This document shows, one piece after another, positions 43,006 to 54,549 of a stretch of 64,000 nucleotides of DNA. Under the pieces are notes generated by a model. It was given only the letters and a program-made list of their open reading frames with translations. It did no database searches and was not told the DNA's origin. This stretch comes from Anagrus nilaparvatae (lineage: Eukaryota > Arthropoda > Insecta > Hymenoptera > Mymaridae). The number at the start of each line of letters is the position of its first letter. Position 1 is the stretch's first letter. The stretch covers positions 30,258,501 through 30,322,500 of the forward strand of contig JAKSXM010000007.1 in assembly GCA_022575985.1 (NCBI GenBank), written 5' to 3'. Made by a program: the position numbers and the translations under genes.

Positions 43006-43975
43006 CGCATTTATTTAAATTTATTTTTACGATTAAAATTTTGACCGTAAAAGTTTTTATTTAGTATATTTACTAACTTTGGTTTCGAAGTGTTTAGAAG
43101 TCTGAAACAATAAGAATATATTTAATTTCATCTGTGAAAGAATGTAGAAAGAATATGCTAACATACTATGGAAAATTTACATCAGCATTTTTACTTATTA
43201 ATATATCTCAGGACTATTTATTCATACTTCGTATCGGAGGATGTGTGATTTTTTAAAGCACCTAAAACACAGTACATCTGATATAAATACATCTGAAAAA
43301 ATAAAAATTCCGATGTTTTTGAATATGTTTATGTTCACTTTACGGCGCTTGCATTTTAATGTCATTAGAAACTTCTTCAAATTTCAAATTCAACATCAGT
43401 ATTGCGCAAAAATTTTAATTTTTGACACAACCTCTAAAATAGGGGTGAACGGGATAAAGCAACCCTATTAGGTTTATGCTTTATGGCAAATTGGTCAACG
43501 TCACCCCTATTTTAAAGAATGCTTCAAAGTTTTTGCATAAAACTGATGTTGAATTTGAAATTAGTAGCCAATTTTACTTAAGAATATAATTTTAATTATA
43601 AAAAATAAATTTTATTTTAATTTTTTGTAACTACCTTTATCCACAAGACACATTTTAAGGGTTGTAAATAGGACCAAAATGAATGAGATTTACTTAAATT
43701 TAAATAAAAAATATTATGTTCAAGCATTTTTCAATAAAATTAGATACTTTTTTCATTGATTTTTCCAAAAATTTCCTAATAATGCCTGATCTATCCCTTT
43801 AACCCCTTTTTCAGGGTATATTTAAGGGTTGTAGATCAACACTAATGCCAGATTCTGAAAGAGCGTGAAATTTTACTATACGGATGAATCTTTTAGCCAT
43901 GTATCCATAAGGCAATGCATTTATTTTTGCTCACTTCGAAAACTCTCCGCTCCGGCGTTAATGAGTTAATTTTAG
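43006..43975. repeat. Repeat with a 0.18-kb hairpin and a TTAA-type right end
   Basis: Bases 43383-43565 form a hairpin (caaattcaacatcagt / actgatgttgaatttg; aaaataggggtgaacg / cgtcacccctatttt) with a short loop at 43455-43485. Bases 43800-43975 (tttaagggttgta, agcgtgaaattttact, gcgttaatgagttaa) match the right end of the 36.3-37.1-kb element in diverged form. Confidence 0.7.
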
Positions 43976-44439
43976 TTAATTAATTAGTTAATTAATTTTT
44001 ACTTGAAAATTATAATTTTTACATTCAAAGTATAATTTTTAATTTAAAGTTATAATTTTATTTATTTAATTTTAACTATTTTTACATCAAAATTATAATT
44101 TTTCTTAAAATTTCGATTTTGAGATGACCTGGGCTTCCCTGAGCTGCCTGTTGTTTCTAGGTCTTTTTTTTTGGTAAAATTATTTTTTAAATGTTATAAA
44201 ATATTTTGTACATTAAAAATTATTTTTTATTACTTAAAACAACTTTTATACAAACTTAATTATTATTTTCCAATTATTTTCTATTATAATATCGAAATGA
44301 AACAGTTTTTAGCTAAAAAAAGCGCCAGACGGATTTTTTAAATTTTTTGATTTTTGTGACTCTGAACAACTAAAAAACAAATTTTCATTGGAATCTCGGG
44401 GGTAATTTGAATTTTTATTTAAATTGTTTAAGGGTCACC

Positions 44440-44820
44440 GTGGTTAAATTCAGTAAAGATGTGAAAAACAATGTAGGTAGTATACAACAATTTCAAATAA
44501 ACTCAGAAGAGAAATATGACAAACTCAACAATCTAATTTGAAATAGTCTGCTAATTAATGGAGGTACGAAGTACAGGAAATCGTGTGATTAAAAATAAAT
44601 TGCCTGCATGGTGAGACGAATAATGTCAAGATGTGGCTAATAATAGGAACAATTCATTGATAGAGAAGGAGCTTTTGACTACGTCATACTCAAAATACTC
44701 CTACAAGATATAAAGCAAGCAAGTGTCTCAAAAAAATTTAAAAAGTTTGTTGAATTTCTTACAAGTTTATGATTTTGCAGCATTTATATAAACAGCATAT
44801 TAACAGAAAAAGCGAAAGTA
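44440..44820 (+). pseudogene. LINE ORF2 linker remnant (between endonuclease and RT)
   Basis: A forward frame reads F-S-K-D-V-K-N-N, E-E-K-Y-D-K-L-N-N-L-I, N-S-L-L-I-N-G-G, then after a gap R-V-I-K-N-K-L-P-A-W, stop, D-E, stop, C-Q-D-V-A and R-N-N-S-L. This is the 'PWWDEEC...RN..L' segment common to jockey/I-type LINEs, with Trp and Glu codons mutated to stops. Continuation K-N-L-K-S-L-L-N-F-L (about 44740) follows. It has the opposite strand to the R1/jockey piece at 42.2-43 kb, so it is from a different insertion. Confidence 0.65.
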
Positions 44821-44899
44821 ACCGATTAATTTAAAATTGGTCAATAGGGCTTAATTTAAGTTGTTAAATAGTAAGTGGTTCCATGCCATTTATCAGTTA

Positions 44900-46165
44900 C
44901 GTTGATTTAGAACTCCTTCGGTTTCTGAAATGATTTGGGCTAGATTGGTTTGGACATACATTGTTCAGAATACTTATTTCGATCAAGATATAAAATTGTT
45001 CTTGGATGGTAAAGAACTTAAGAGTTCCAAATTGATGAGTGTAGATCCTTGCATTGAAAACAATTTATTAAAAGTAGGTGGTCGTGTGCAAGCTTCTTTG
45101 TTGTATCCGGATGAAAAACATTCTCTGATTTTGCCATTTAATTGCAAATTTTCGAAATTAGTAATTGCTTATTGTCATGAAAAAAGGTTACATAGTGGTA
45201 TTAGATTGACTCATTCTACGGTCAGAAGAGAATTTTGGATAGTTAAGTCTCGTAACTTGATAAAATACTATATAAATAAATGTAATACGTGCATTAGATA
45301 CAGGGCGAATAGGTTAAACCAAAATATGGGAATTTTACCATCATCTAAAGTAGTAAAACTTGATAAACTGCTTAGATTGGCTGGAGTTGACTATGCAGGT
45401 CCTTTTGATGTTCTAAGGTTCGGGGTCGTGGAATTAGGACATATAAAGATTATATCGCCGTATCTGTTTGCATGACTACAAAAGCGGTTCACTTGGAACT
45501 TATGACAGGCTATTCGAATGACGATTTTATCGCTGCTTTTCGTAGATTTACTTCCACTACAGGGCAATGTTCTGGGTTTTATAGCGGTCAGGGCACGACT
45601 TCCGTTGGTGCAGATAAGTTATTCAGGCAGATGTATATGGATTCTTCGGACTATATGCATCGGCTTGTGGGGTCTTTGGCCAACGAGGGGACGTCCTGGA
45701 CCTTTAATGCACCTGGGGCTCCGCCCTTTGGAGGTATATGGGAGGCAGTGGTGAAATCGGTCAAGCACCTCATTGGTTGCCACGAACTCACGTTTGAGGA
45801 ATTTTATACCCTGCTTAAGCAGATCGAATCTTGTCTGAATTCGAGACCATTAATACCACTTACTGATGATCCATCAGATAATTTAATTCTTTCTCCTTCC
45901 TTACTACTGATCTAGGCTGAATCTTACATTCTCCCCAAATCTAGTTACTTAGAAAAAAAAATACCACCCTTGCAACGGTATAAACAAGTTTAATTGATGG
46001 TTCAGGATTGGTGGAAGCAGTGGTCCCGAGAGTATTTGCAATCATTGCAATGTAGGTAAAAATGGGAATAAAAAGAGGGAGAATATCAGTGTTGGCGATG
46101 TGGTGCTCATTTCTGATGAGACCATGCCCCCCGCAAAATGGCCTTATGCTAGAGTCGTTGTATAA
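44900..46165 (+). pseudogene. BEL/Pao retrotransposon integrase and C-terminal domain remnant
   Basis: Frame 44930-45420 gives L-K-V-G-G-R-V, an HHCC zinc-binding region (H-E-K-R-L-H-S-G ... C-N-T-C), M-G-I-L-P and A-G-V-D-Y-A-G-P-F with the first catalytic Asp. A frameshift near 45425-45440 moves to the frame giving T-T-K-A-V-H-L-E-L. The second catalytic Asp is lost (S-G-Q-G-T in place of S-D-N-G-T). The Glu block G-G-I-W-E-A-V-V-K-S-V-K-H is kept, then S-C-L-N-S-R-P-L. Further on, W-K-Q-W-S-R-E-Y-L and, in another frame, I-S-V-G-D-V-V-L-I (about 46090-46120) represent the Pao-specific C-terminal domain. Gag, protease, RT and LTRs are absent. The reading is cut at about 46150 by a small TIR element. 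It is inactive. Confidence 0.88.
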
Positions 46166-46424
46166 TCTATAGCAGGTTTATACAAATTAAATATAGTCCT
46201 ATACATATTTGTTCAACTATCTGTATAGAAAAATATAGATCGTATTGGTGTTGTATAGTATATGTACACAGAATGCAATACAGATACCATTTGCATTGGC
46301 TTATGTCGTAAACGCGTTTTTTATTTTACGTATAGAGATAACATAGGTTAGGTTTATAGGGCATTAATAATATTATAAAAATTAAGTATTAGGTTACACT
46401 AATAATATAGACCGTACAACGACT
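46153..46424. mobile_element. ~270-bp element with AGTCGTTGTA terminal inverted repeats
   Basis: The left end AGTCGTTGTATAATCTATA and the right end, inverted, AGTCGTTGTACGGTCTATA match in about 16 of 19 positions. It interrupts the BEL/Pao C-terminal coding sequence. No target duplication is evident, and BEL/Pao sequence does not clearly resume on the right, so part of the flank may be deleted. Confidence 0.65.
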
Positions 46425-46965
46425 TTAACATGCAGTCCCTGTCAATTTCTTTGTTAATCTCAATAAAAATTTTTCGTTTCAATGCCCATACTTTTTAATT
46501 AGAAATACAGAAACATAAAAAGACCCATAAGTTAGTTATTTGTCATTTTTGAAACAAAAATACAATATATCGATAATTTTTCTACAGATTCAGGTTAGAA
46601 AACACACTAAAACATAATAGTATATTAAGTATCAAGGGCGTAAAAGTTTTGACACTAGCGTGAGCATTAGCACGGGTGCTAGTATTTCGCCCATGGTGCT
46701 TATAATATTTTTTGCTTCATCAAATCTTATCAAACTATTTAATTTCATTTTTAATCTTATTGTTTTTGTTTTTCCAGGCAAAATATTTTTTCTGGAAAAA
46801 ATATTTTGAAACGAGGTTATATGAATATATACTTGTTAATTTTTAACTCAAGTTTGTTTATCAAATTTGCGTGGTTATTGAGATATAAATTTTTAAAATT
46901 AACGTTATAAATGATTAAAAATAATAATTTTAAAAATAATAATAATTTCTTTAAATTATTTTTAA
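46425..46965. other. AT-rich spacer
   Basis: It contains a short palindrome (aaaatattttttctgg / aaaaaatatttt at 46784-46814) and a small inverted repeat agcattagcacgggtgctag. No gene. Confidence 0.4.
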
Positions 46966-46969
46966 AGAG

Positions 46970-47409
46970 GGTGCAAACGCATTCTCAAAAATCAGCATGA
47001 GATACTCAACAGAAATCTCTTAATATATGTTAAAGTGAGTTTGTAAACTTTTTTTAACAATTAATTTTGTACATGTCATATTTTTATCTAAAAAAATTAG
47101 TTGTTTAAGCTTGAAGAATTGCAAGATGAAATATATTTATCAGCAAAAGAAAAAAGTACTTCAGTAATTGTTACAGAAAAAAACAGTGGAATTCACTACT
47201 ATTTTATAAATAATTCCTTTATGTTAGTAAATGGAGGTTTGCTAGAAGTTTTTAAAATATTTGTTAAGCTACAAATGATTTTAAATTCATGTATTCCAAA
47301 TGCTTTGGATTTTTTTATGAACTTTATTCATGCTTATGTATTGAAGAATAGTACACCAAAAGATATTTGCAAAAAGTTGTTAAAGTATCTGGAAACAATT
47401 CAACAATAA
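46970..47409 (+). CDS. Two-exon gene fragment, C-terminal domain of an uncharacterised repeat protein
   Basis: Exon 47101-47409 is preceded by an acceptor (tttttatctaaaaaaattag) and ends with TAA. A candidate previous exon (46970-47033, R-N-L-L-I-Y-V-K) ends at a GTGAGT donor, giving a 66-bp intron and an uninterrupted frame. The protein reads I-H-Y-Y-F-I-N-N-S-F, then N-G-G-L-L-E-V-F-K-I-F-V-K-L, I-L-N-S-C-I-P and F-F-M-N-F-I-H-A-Y-V. That pattern (bulky aromatic strand, 'ss-LL-A-D--FK-f-vLn--yP----W-F-q--vY') resembles the C-terminal domain of multicopy, transposon-associated insect proteins and the relic at 53526-54000. AATAAA follows at about 47418. No start exon was found. Function unknown. 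Confidence 0.45.
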
Positions 47410-49020
47410 TGAAAACTTAAATAAAAAGTTTATCTTTAAAATTAAAAATGTTGCGTGCTTTATTCAAAATATTAATTACAAGTAATTAGTCAGAAATAAA
47501 TTCAAATGAACTTTGTTAATTATCAAATATTTTATAATTATATAGCTTCAATATTTTAAAAATTTAAATTTTATTTTGTATTTATAACTTTTGGTATTAG
47601 TTTCGTTAAATAAATACATTAATATTTAATAAAGACCTGACTTCTTAGAAATTGAAAAAGTTTTCTGAAATTGTTTTTAATAATAATCATAAGAAATTTA
47701 TTTTTCCGCAATTGCAAAACTCGAAAACATAAACAAGTATACACGAACCTATATATAACCTTAATAATTTGAAATTAAAATGAACGTTAAGCTAGTTTAA
47801 AAAATACTGAAAATGAAATTAAATAATTTGATATTAAATTTAATATTTTTAAAATATTTAATACAAAATTTAATAAAAAATAGTATTAAAAACAATTTTA
47901 ATGTTTTGATATAATACATTTATTAATACATTCATTTGACGGTAAGTTAAGTGAAAAATTCCATACAAATTTCGACTTTTAAAAGTGAAATTACATAATA
48001 GGGGACTTGCATGTATTCAAATTTATAAATAAAATATATTTTAATGTTACGGCCGCTATTAGTACCAAATTTTCCCTAGTATTTTTCCGGTTTCCCAATT
48101 TTAAATTCACCTATAGTTTTCTTATATTACTCATCTATGAATTTAATAACTTTCAAAAATTCCTATCTTATTATATTAAGTACGTCACAAGATTAAGAAA
48201 TGCCGAGTCATTCTATTCAATACATATGTTGCGTCATCCCATTCCAGTATAAACCCGTGTAATATCTATTTCTTATCTATTTTTTGGAAATTCCTAAAGT
48301 CTACGTGACTTTTACAGGTATTTCATAATAAATAATCACCTTTTCTGTACTCGTGTAGCAGTTAAGAATAGTTAGTTATCAGCTATATTTCAGTCAGAGC
48401 ACATCAGTTCTAAGTCCCAGTCCAACCAAGGTGGAGCGCACAGGCGTACAGCCTGTCCTCCTTATGCAGTAATGCGGGCACCACATAGCCCCTGACTTCC
48501 ACCCATAACCCATTTACTTAAATCCGCCATTCAGGCATCGTCCACCCCATAGTCTACTTTAAATCGTTTCAATAACAAACCCCATAAAACCATAGTTATA
48601 ATTAATTAATTTAAAATAATTCAGATTAGTGTATAAATTAAACAATAAATAATAAATCATATTTTTTGTTAAACTTAAGCAAAGTTTTCAAGTGTCAATA
48701 TCTATACATTATTTTTCTCACTTTCCTATCCTACCATTCCCCACCATTACAATTAATAATTTTATTAAGTTGTGTACTTTTCATTTTTATAAATAATTTT
48801 TAGTAAAATTATATACTTTTTTCATAAATCTACTAGAAAAAAAAATGCAGATTTAAAAAGAATTCACAAGCGTGGTCACGTGATATGACGTCATAACACC
48901 CTTTAAGAAATACACAGTTATTAATAATAATTAAAGAATCAGCAGGGTGTAGCTTGAACTTCTTAGTTACCAAATATAAACGCAAATGGACAATACTACT
49001 TATGCAAGGATGCCCTTTTA
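47410..49020. other. Non-coding, AT-rich; one GC-richer LTR-like patch
   Basis: Bases 48385-48560 (ttctaagtcccagtccaacc, aggtggagcgcacaggcgta with the stem acaggc..gcctgt) are less AT-rich and could be LTR or LINE-tail sequence. No partner copy or open frame of interest is seen, and the 81-codon frame at 48007-48252 is not recognisable. Confidence 0.35.
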
Positions 49021-50150
49021 GTCATATGTTACAAGCTATGATAAACAAAATTTACCTAGATGTTACCGAACAAAAATTTGAAATATCCTTAAATATACCC
49101 CCCTCCCCTTGACCTGAGGGGTGAGGGGTTAAAAAATTTTCGTCCTAAGGTGAAAATGGCTAATGAATGTACGTGTCAAATGTAGCATATGTGCCAATCC
49201 GTGCTTTGGAAAATTGATCCGTGCATAGTTAGATGGGTCAAATTTACCCTAAAATATATCACCAGCGTGACAAAATTGTTACTACATCAAACTTTAAAAG
49301 ACGCTTTATATTCATTCAACTCACACTTGTTTTCAATGCTTTGTTAAAAAAGTTTTCCGAATGGCGGAATCGAACCCCAAAGATTTTTTCACCAAGGTGA
49401 TTTTTTGTTAGCAGACAAGCTTTGGATATATGCCAACAATATGTATTTTCAACGGTTTTTTAAAAAATATTTTGGAATGATTTATATTAAAACAGCAACA
49501 TTTGAAATTAAAAATTAAAAATATTAAAGTATATCATTTTTATAAGGAACTAGAAATAACTGCGCTTCTCGCAGATAAAGATGAACTTTGATGTATCTAT
49601 TACATTATTGCCGAATGATTAATTAGACTTTGTTTAGAAAACTAATAAATAATGAAAATTTATTTAAAAGGAAAATTTTTTTCTGGAAAAAGAAAAGACG
49701 GTTTAGTTTGAAAAGTTGGCTTTTCACTCTTAAAATTGCAAAAACATGAAAAGCATCAAAAATACCCCTTTCAGTGGTAGCTTTGGATAATTTAAGAGTA
49801 AATTGCCCATTTTTTTAAGGCAGGGGCCCGAAATATTTGATCAGCAACCCGAAAAATCTATGTGGACTAAATCTGCTGGTAGCCGGAAATTTGATCCCCC
49901 CCCTCTGTATTGATTGGAATAATATTAATTTTTTATTATCTTGTTTTTAGAAAATAAAATAAATAAACTGAAATATAATTTATTGAATAAAAAGTATAAT
50001 CCCAAAACTTTCTTATAGCATATTTTGTTCAGGAAACCGGTCCAAAAGAAACCCTGAACCTGCGGTTAAAAGGAATCAAAAATAATTTTTTTTTTCCTTC
50101 GTATCGAAATAGCTAATTGGGATCCCGATCAAAAATTGATTTATTAGAAA
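49021..50150. other. Non-coding AT-rich DNA with a weak tRNA-like segment
   Basis: On the minus strand, 49368-49445 contains GGGGTTCGATTCCGCC (B-box-like), and further upstream catatatccaaagcttgtct, but no cloverleaf can be drawn. The rest has no feature I can support. Confidence 0.35.
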
Positions 50151-50154
50151 CGAC

Positions 50155-50435
50155 TCAAATCATTTCCTCAGGGTCTGTGGGTGTAGGGCTTGTAAGGCAA
50201 TTTGTTTATTATTCACGACTTTCTTAGGTTACGTGGGTGTAATGATGACCTATATTTTTTACGACTCCCTTAGGTTATGTGGTTGCAATTCTTGGCGTAC
50301 CACTTTTTAATTACAGACCACTTACTTAGGTTATGTAAGTGTAAGGGTCGACGTAGTGTTATTTTTATTATATTTTCTTACCTTATGTAGTTATAAGGCT
50401 CAACGCATAGTTCAAAAATTATAATATTTTTATGG
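50155..50435 (-). repeat. ~60-bp tandem repeat, inverted relative to 41.3-41.6 kb
   Basis: Four to five degenerate units share 'cttaggttatgt(g/a)(g/a)gtg', 'taa(t)g.t.gac' and a T-rich block. They are the reverse complement of the units at 41290-41625. Confidence 0.75.
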
Positions 50436-52690
50436 AATTTCGTGGAGCCCATTAATTATAACTTATGAATTTACGTTAAAAATTCTTGATCTGCATTCCC
50501 CGAAACCACAATGACCACAGTAGAGAATAATTTATAACAATGTTTCGTAATTATCAATTATGAATAATAATGGGTTCGAGGTCTAATATTTAAAATTTTT
50601 AAATTTTGCTACTGAAAATCAAATTCAGCAGGGCGGAAAACTTCAAGTACAGCAATAAAAAATAAGTAAATAGAATTTGTAAAAATAATATTATTTTTAA
50701 CGAATTTTTCGGTATTTAGGCCCATTATTTAGAATTTGGTAATTTTGTCTGAAAAATTCAGGATTAACATATCTCTAAATCCCAAAATCCATACCACAGC
50801 CAAAAAAAGTTAAAAGATTTTTAAAAATAATATTTATTGCATTGCTAATAATTAATTTTGTATAAGCATTTTTAAGTTTTCTAATGTCCATATAACCAAT
50901 TTAAAAAAAAATTTTTTAAACCGGAATTATCACTTATAAAGGCTACACCTATTATTGCTAAAATTAAACATTTTTGTCAAGTGGAGCCGGCTATATAAGG
51001 GTTCCATATATGCATAGTCCAGGCATCTGCGGCAAAATCTTTGTATCCATTTTTCTTTGGTTCTATTTATTTTATCAATCGTAACGACGCATTGGATGCA
51101 GATTTTAATAAGCTTTATTTGGCCGATTAAATTTTTTTTCTTATCATCAACGGTTCAAGATATATTTAAAAAAAAACAGAAAAAGTTGTCGGTAATTTAA
51201 AGTAGGCATAAAAACAAATAAATTTGAAAAAAAATTATTTTTCATTCTTTTTTTTGTGGGTTTAATCCTTCCTTTTCCGAACTCTAAACTTTTTAAGGCT
51301 TTATACTCTTGATTTAATTTTTTTAAATTTAAACTTCTTGGGGAAGTCCGATAATCTTTGCATTATTATATTAAATTTTTGGGGTTACTCTTTTTTTAAT
51401 TGCATATTACAACTTAGTCAACTTTCAATGGCTCTAATTCACTTCCGTTCATCAAAGTTTGAAATTCTTATCCCAGAAACTAAGAATGAAACTATTCATA
51501 AAAAAACGCTACTGTCTATAATAAATTTTCATTTTTTTTATGTTTTCTAGATAAATACCTAATCGCCTATAATATTAGTCCCCAAAGTCTCAATTATTGG
51601 ACATTTCACTTATTGGCTAACATAATTTTGACTTGGGCATAACTTACTTAAATTCCATCGTCAAATAAAATTTATTTTTTAAATCGTTTAATTTTTCCTT
51701 AATGATTCAAATTTTCAAGAGAAAAAATTTTAACTCCCAGATCTTTTATTGGCCGAAAATGTAACATAATAAATAAAATTGTTAAAAATCTAGCTTAAAA
51801 ATAAAATAACCACATTTGTTTAAAGGGTTTTTATATAATTTTTTATATAAAAGTATCATAAGCTAGAGTTAAAAAGAAAAAAATTTACGTAGGTTATATT
51901 TGATTTAACTAATTCTAAACAATTTTCCTAAATTTTGACGAAAATGTCCGAAATCTTCATTTAAATAAAATGGTAAAATTGACATGCTTGCAGGCCCGGT
52001 TTCCTGATAGAATTAAAACAACTCCTTGATTTGGTGATTTTTTATGTTGAAAATATCTCATTTTTGCCCAGTGAGTAAAAATTACAAAAAACATTAAATA
52101 AGTCACTTTCTAATGAATATGTATAATTATTTTTTTATTTGGCAATTTAAAGTAATCTATTTTAACCTACCACGCATAAGGCGAATTTCATCTAACTAAA
52201 ATAATTTTTAAGACTTATTGTTTTTAATATTGTTATTCTAGAAAGCCCATTTATGTACAGGAATAGCATGCATTTTATTAAAAATCCAATGCTACGAATA
52301 TTTTCTGCGTTGATTCGTTAGGAAAAAGGATTTAAAGTATTTATTTGTGAATTTGGAAACTGTAATCGAATTTTCAGATTTTATTTTAATAAACTTTCAC
52401 TTCCCTTAATTTGCACATTTTAAAAATATATTTTTAGTATTTACAAAAATTATTCAATTGGAGTTTAAAATTTTGTTTATTTATTGCATTGTAATTTAAA
52501 CTATAACTTGTTATTTATTTATCTTTACTGAGACTTTGATGGTTATCTCGTTAATATACTCAAACCTTGATATAATTGGTCTAAATACTATATATTATTT
52601 AAATAATATTATTATTAACCTAAAATTGAAAAGTAATTAATGATTGATTATTTATATTATCGATTTTTAATAAAATGTACACTAAACAGA
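50436..52690. other. AT-rich non-coding DNA
   Basis: I see no gene, RNA or clear repeat in this 2.2-kb stretch. The open frame 51338-51550 shows no domain features. Confidence 0.5.
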
Positions 52691-52699
52691 TCACTACAT

Positions 52700-53507
52700 G
52701 GCCGTTATCAGCATACAAACTTATACAATAACAAATGAGAATAAGAAAAAATTATTCAAATTTAATTACAAAAAAATGTTACATCAGCTATAAACACAAA
52801 TTGGGGGGAAATTTACCAAATAGGGAACGTAAATGAAGCAACGAATTTGCTTATAAAATATAGTGGCAATTCAAAATGATTCAAGGGTCAAAATAAAAAA
52901 TAAAAGTAAAAATAAAACAAAAAATGAATGGCTAACCAAAGGTATATTAAAATCTAGTAAAGTAAAACAAAAACTATATAAAATTTGGAAAGATGATCCA
53001 ACAAATGGGACAAAGAAAAAAAGATTTGTAAAATATAAATATATATTTAAAATAATGGTAAAAAAAGCCAATGAAATTAATTTACAAAGACAAGTAGAAA
53101 ACATAAACAATACCAAACAATTATGGGAATTTATCACTGGAAACGTTTACAATAAAAATACAAAAAAGAAAAATGAGAAAATAGACTTAATTACAGAAAA
53201 TCAACAAATTTTGATAAATCAAGAGGATATAGTAAATACTTTCAACAATTACTATACAAACATAGCAAAAAAACTGGCTGCTAAAATTAAGCCCACATAC
53301 ATAGAGTACAACCCAAAAATAAACGAAAATACAATATTTTCTTCACAAACTAGCACTGAAGAAATCGAAAAAGTCATAAATTCACTAGACGTAAAAAAAG
53401 CAACAGGTAATGATAATATCAGTGTTACAACCTTAAAAACCCTAAGTAACTACTTAACGAAACCAATTGACCATATTTTTAACTTAATTATAGAAACTAA
53501 AGTATTT
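52700..53507 (+). pseudogene. LINE ORF2, 5' half (linker up to the start of RT), broken off
   Basis: A long frame from 52863 reads K-N-E-W-L-T-K-G-I-L-K-S-S, then K-L-Y-K-I-W-K, N-T-K-Q-L-W-E-F-I, F-N-N-Y-Y-T-N-I-A-K-K-L, E-E-I-E-K-V-I-N-S-L, A-T-G-N-D-N-I-S and I-F-N-L-I-I-E-T-K-V-F at 53507. This is the region between endonuclease and reverse transcriptase of a jockey/CR1-like LINE. Frameshifted upstream pieces (N-T-N-W-G-E-I-Y-Q-type) reach back to ~52700. Coding stops abruptly after K-V-F, where the RT should begin with 'DCLKHSE..PIYK'. Exactly that continuation begins at 61864 on the opposite strand (60570-61864). Confidence 0.85.
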
Positions 53508-53525
53508 CGTTTTACCTTCTACAGC

Positions 53526-54000
53526 TTACTACCTATTGCTAAAAAAAAGTTTTGGAAACCTTCATGCAGAGAAACTTTAGATGGTTTGGTTGTCCATGTA
53601 AAAGTATGTTTTAAAATTTATATTTATTATTTATATATCATTACACTTTGTGTGATAATTTTTTACTCATCATTTATAAAAAAAATTTTCACTTTATGAA
53701 CAAAGAGCTCCGGTTACATTCAACCTTTGCATGAATCAAGGCACGCTGATTCCAAGTATAAAAATCTGATGGTTCAACCTTTTATAATAATAGTTGGTGA
53801 AGAAGAAAATATAATTTCATCGGGATATCATATGTTTTTATTAATAAAGTTCTTTATGAAAGAACAAGTTTTAGAGAAGCAATTGATACTTGTTTCAAGG
53901 CATTTCAAGTTTTGAATGCAAAATAAAATTCAGAGAGCGAAAAAATATAGTTGTATCTTCTGCTTGGCTTATACCGATTTCGTAACAAATTAGACAATAA
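53526..54000 (+). pseudogene. Decayed spliced gene: C-terminal domain of an uncharacterised repeat protein
   Basis: Right after the LINE break an acceptor (cgttttaccttctacag) opens an exon reading K-K-K-F-W-K-P-S-C-R-E-T-L-D-G-L-V-V-H-V-K and closing at GTATGT (about 53605). After ~100 bp of intron, V-Q-P-F-I-I-I-V-G-E-E-E-N-I-I-S-S-G-Y follows. In a shifted frame come E-A-I-D-T-C-F-K-A-F-Q-V-L-N-A-K and S-E-S-E-K-I, then L-Y-L-L-L-G-L-Y-R. The order 'KPS.RES...F..HV', 'QP...VG....I..SY', 'A.D.CFK.F..LNA.YP', 'W.F.Q...Y' is that of multicopy insect proteins of unknown function and parallels 46970-47409. Frameshifts and stops make it inactive. Confidence 0.6.
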
Positions 54001-54221
54001 AATTATATCGGTTATATCGTTACTAAATGATATGAGAAGTCTCACACCAGCCTTTTGTGGTTAATTAAATTCATAAATGAATATTTATTTTAAGCCTTAT
54101 TATTAGTATTCAGTAATTGTTTCTTTATATAGTATAAGGCTTAAGCGTTTATAATAAAAAATATTTTGAAAGTTGTTTAAAAATTAATTATAAAGTTATG
54201 CAACTATAAAAGTTATTAAAT

Positions 54222-54512
54222 ATGTCATTATACAAATGTCCTAGCAAAAATGACTGTAAAATTTCTTGTGATTGTTTAAATAATTTAAGCAAATATTTGA
54301 AATTGAACATAAAAAATAAAATCAATGCTTGCTATAATTTATAGAGTATGCATCTTTGTTGGATAATATTTTTTTATCTTTAGATCAGAATATAAAAAAA
54401 ATTTTATACAAGACTTTTACGTCCAATAATGGAACAAATACATGACTTGCAACAAAATGGAATCACCATCTGTGTCGATGATAAAACTCACAAAGTTTAC
54501 TTAGATTACTAA
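54222..54512 (+). pseudogene. Small coding relics of the same or a related repeat protein
   Basis: 54222-54344 is an open stretch M-S-L-Y-K-C-P-S-K-N-D-C-K ending N-A-C-Y-N-L stop. 54410-54512 reads L-R-P-I-M-E-Q-I-H-D-L-Q-Q-N-G-I-T-I, then V-Y-L-D-Y stop. The second resembles the 'LkPf..DL..L...GI.I' segment found ahead of a 'GDNLGLH' motif in transposon-associated insect proteins; that motif is not present here. The link to the pseudogene at 53526-54000 is by proximity and strand only. Confidence 0.35.
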
Positions 54513-54549
54513 AATAAATTTTTAATTTAATTTTTATTTTGTTTCTTAG

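Noticed and set aside
47101..47409. Single-exon gene starting at 47101
   Set aside because: The frame begins with TTG directly after an AG acceptor, so 47101 is more likely an internal exon start than a translation start.
49368..49445. Second tRNA candidate (minus strand, GGGGTTCGATTCC)
   Set aside because: Only the B-box resembles a tRNA; anticodon and acceptor stems do not pair, so no cloverleaf can be drawn.
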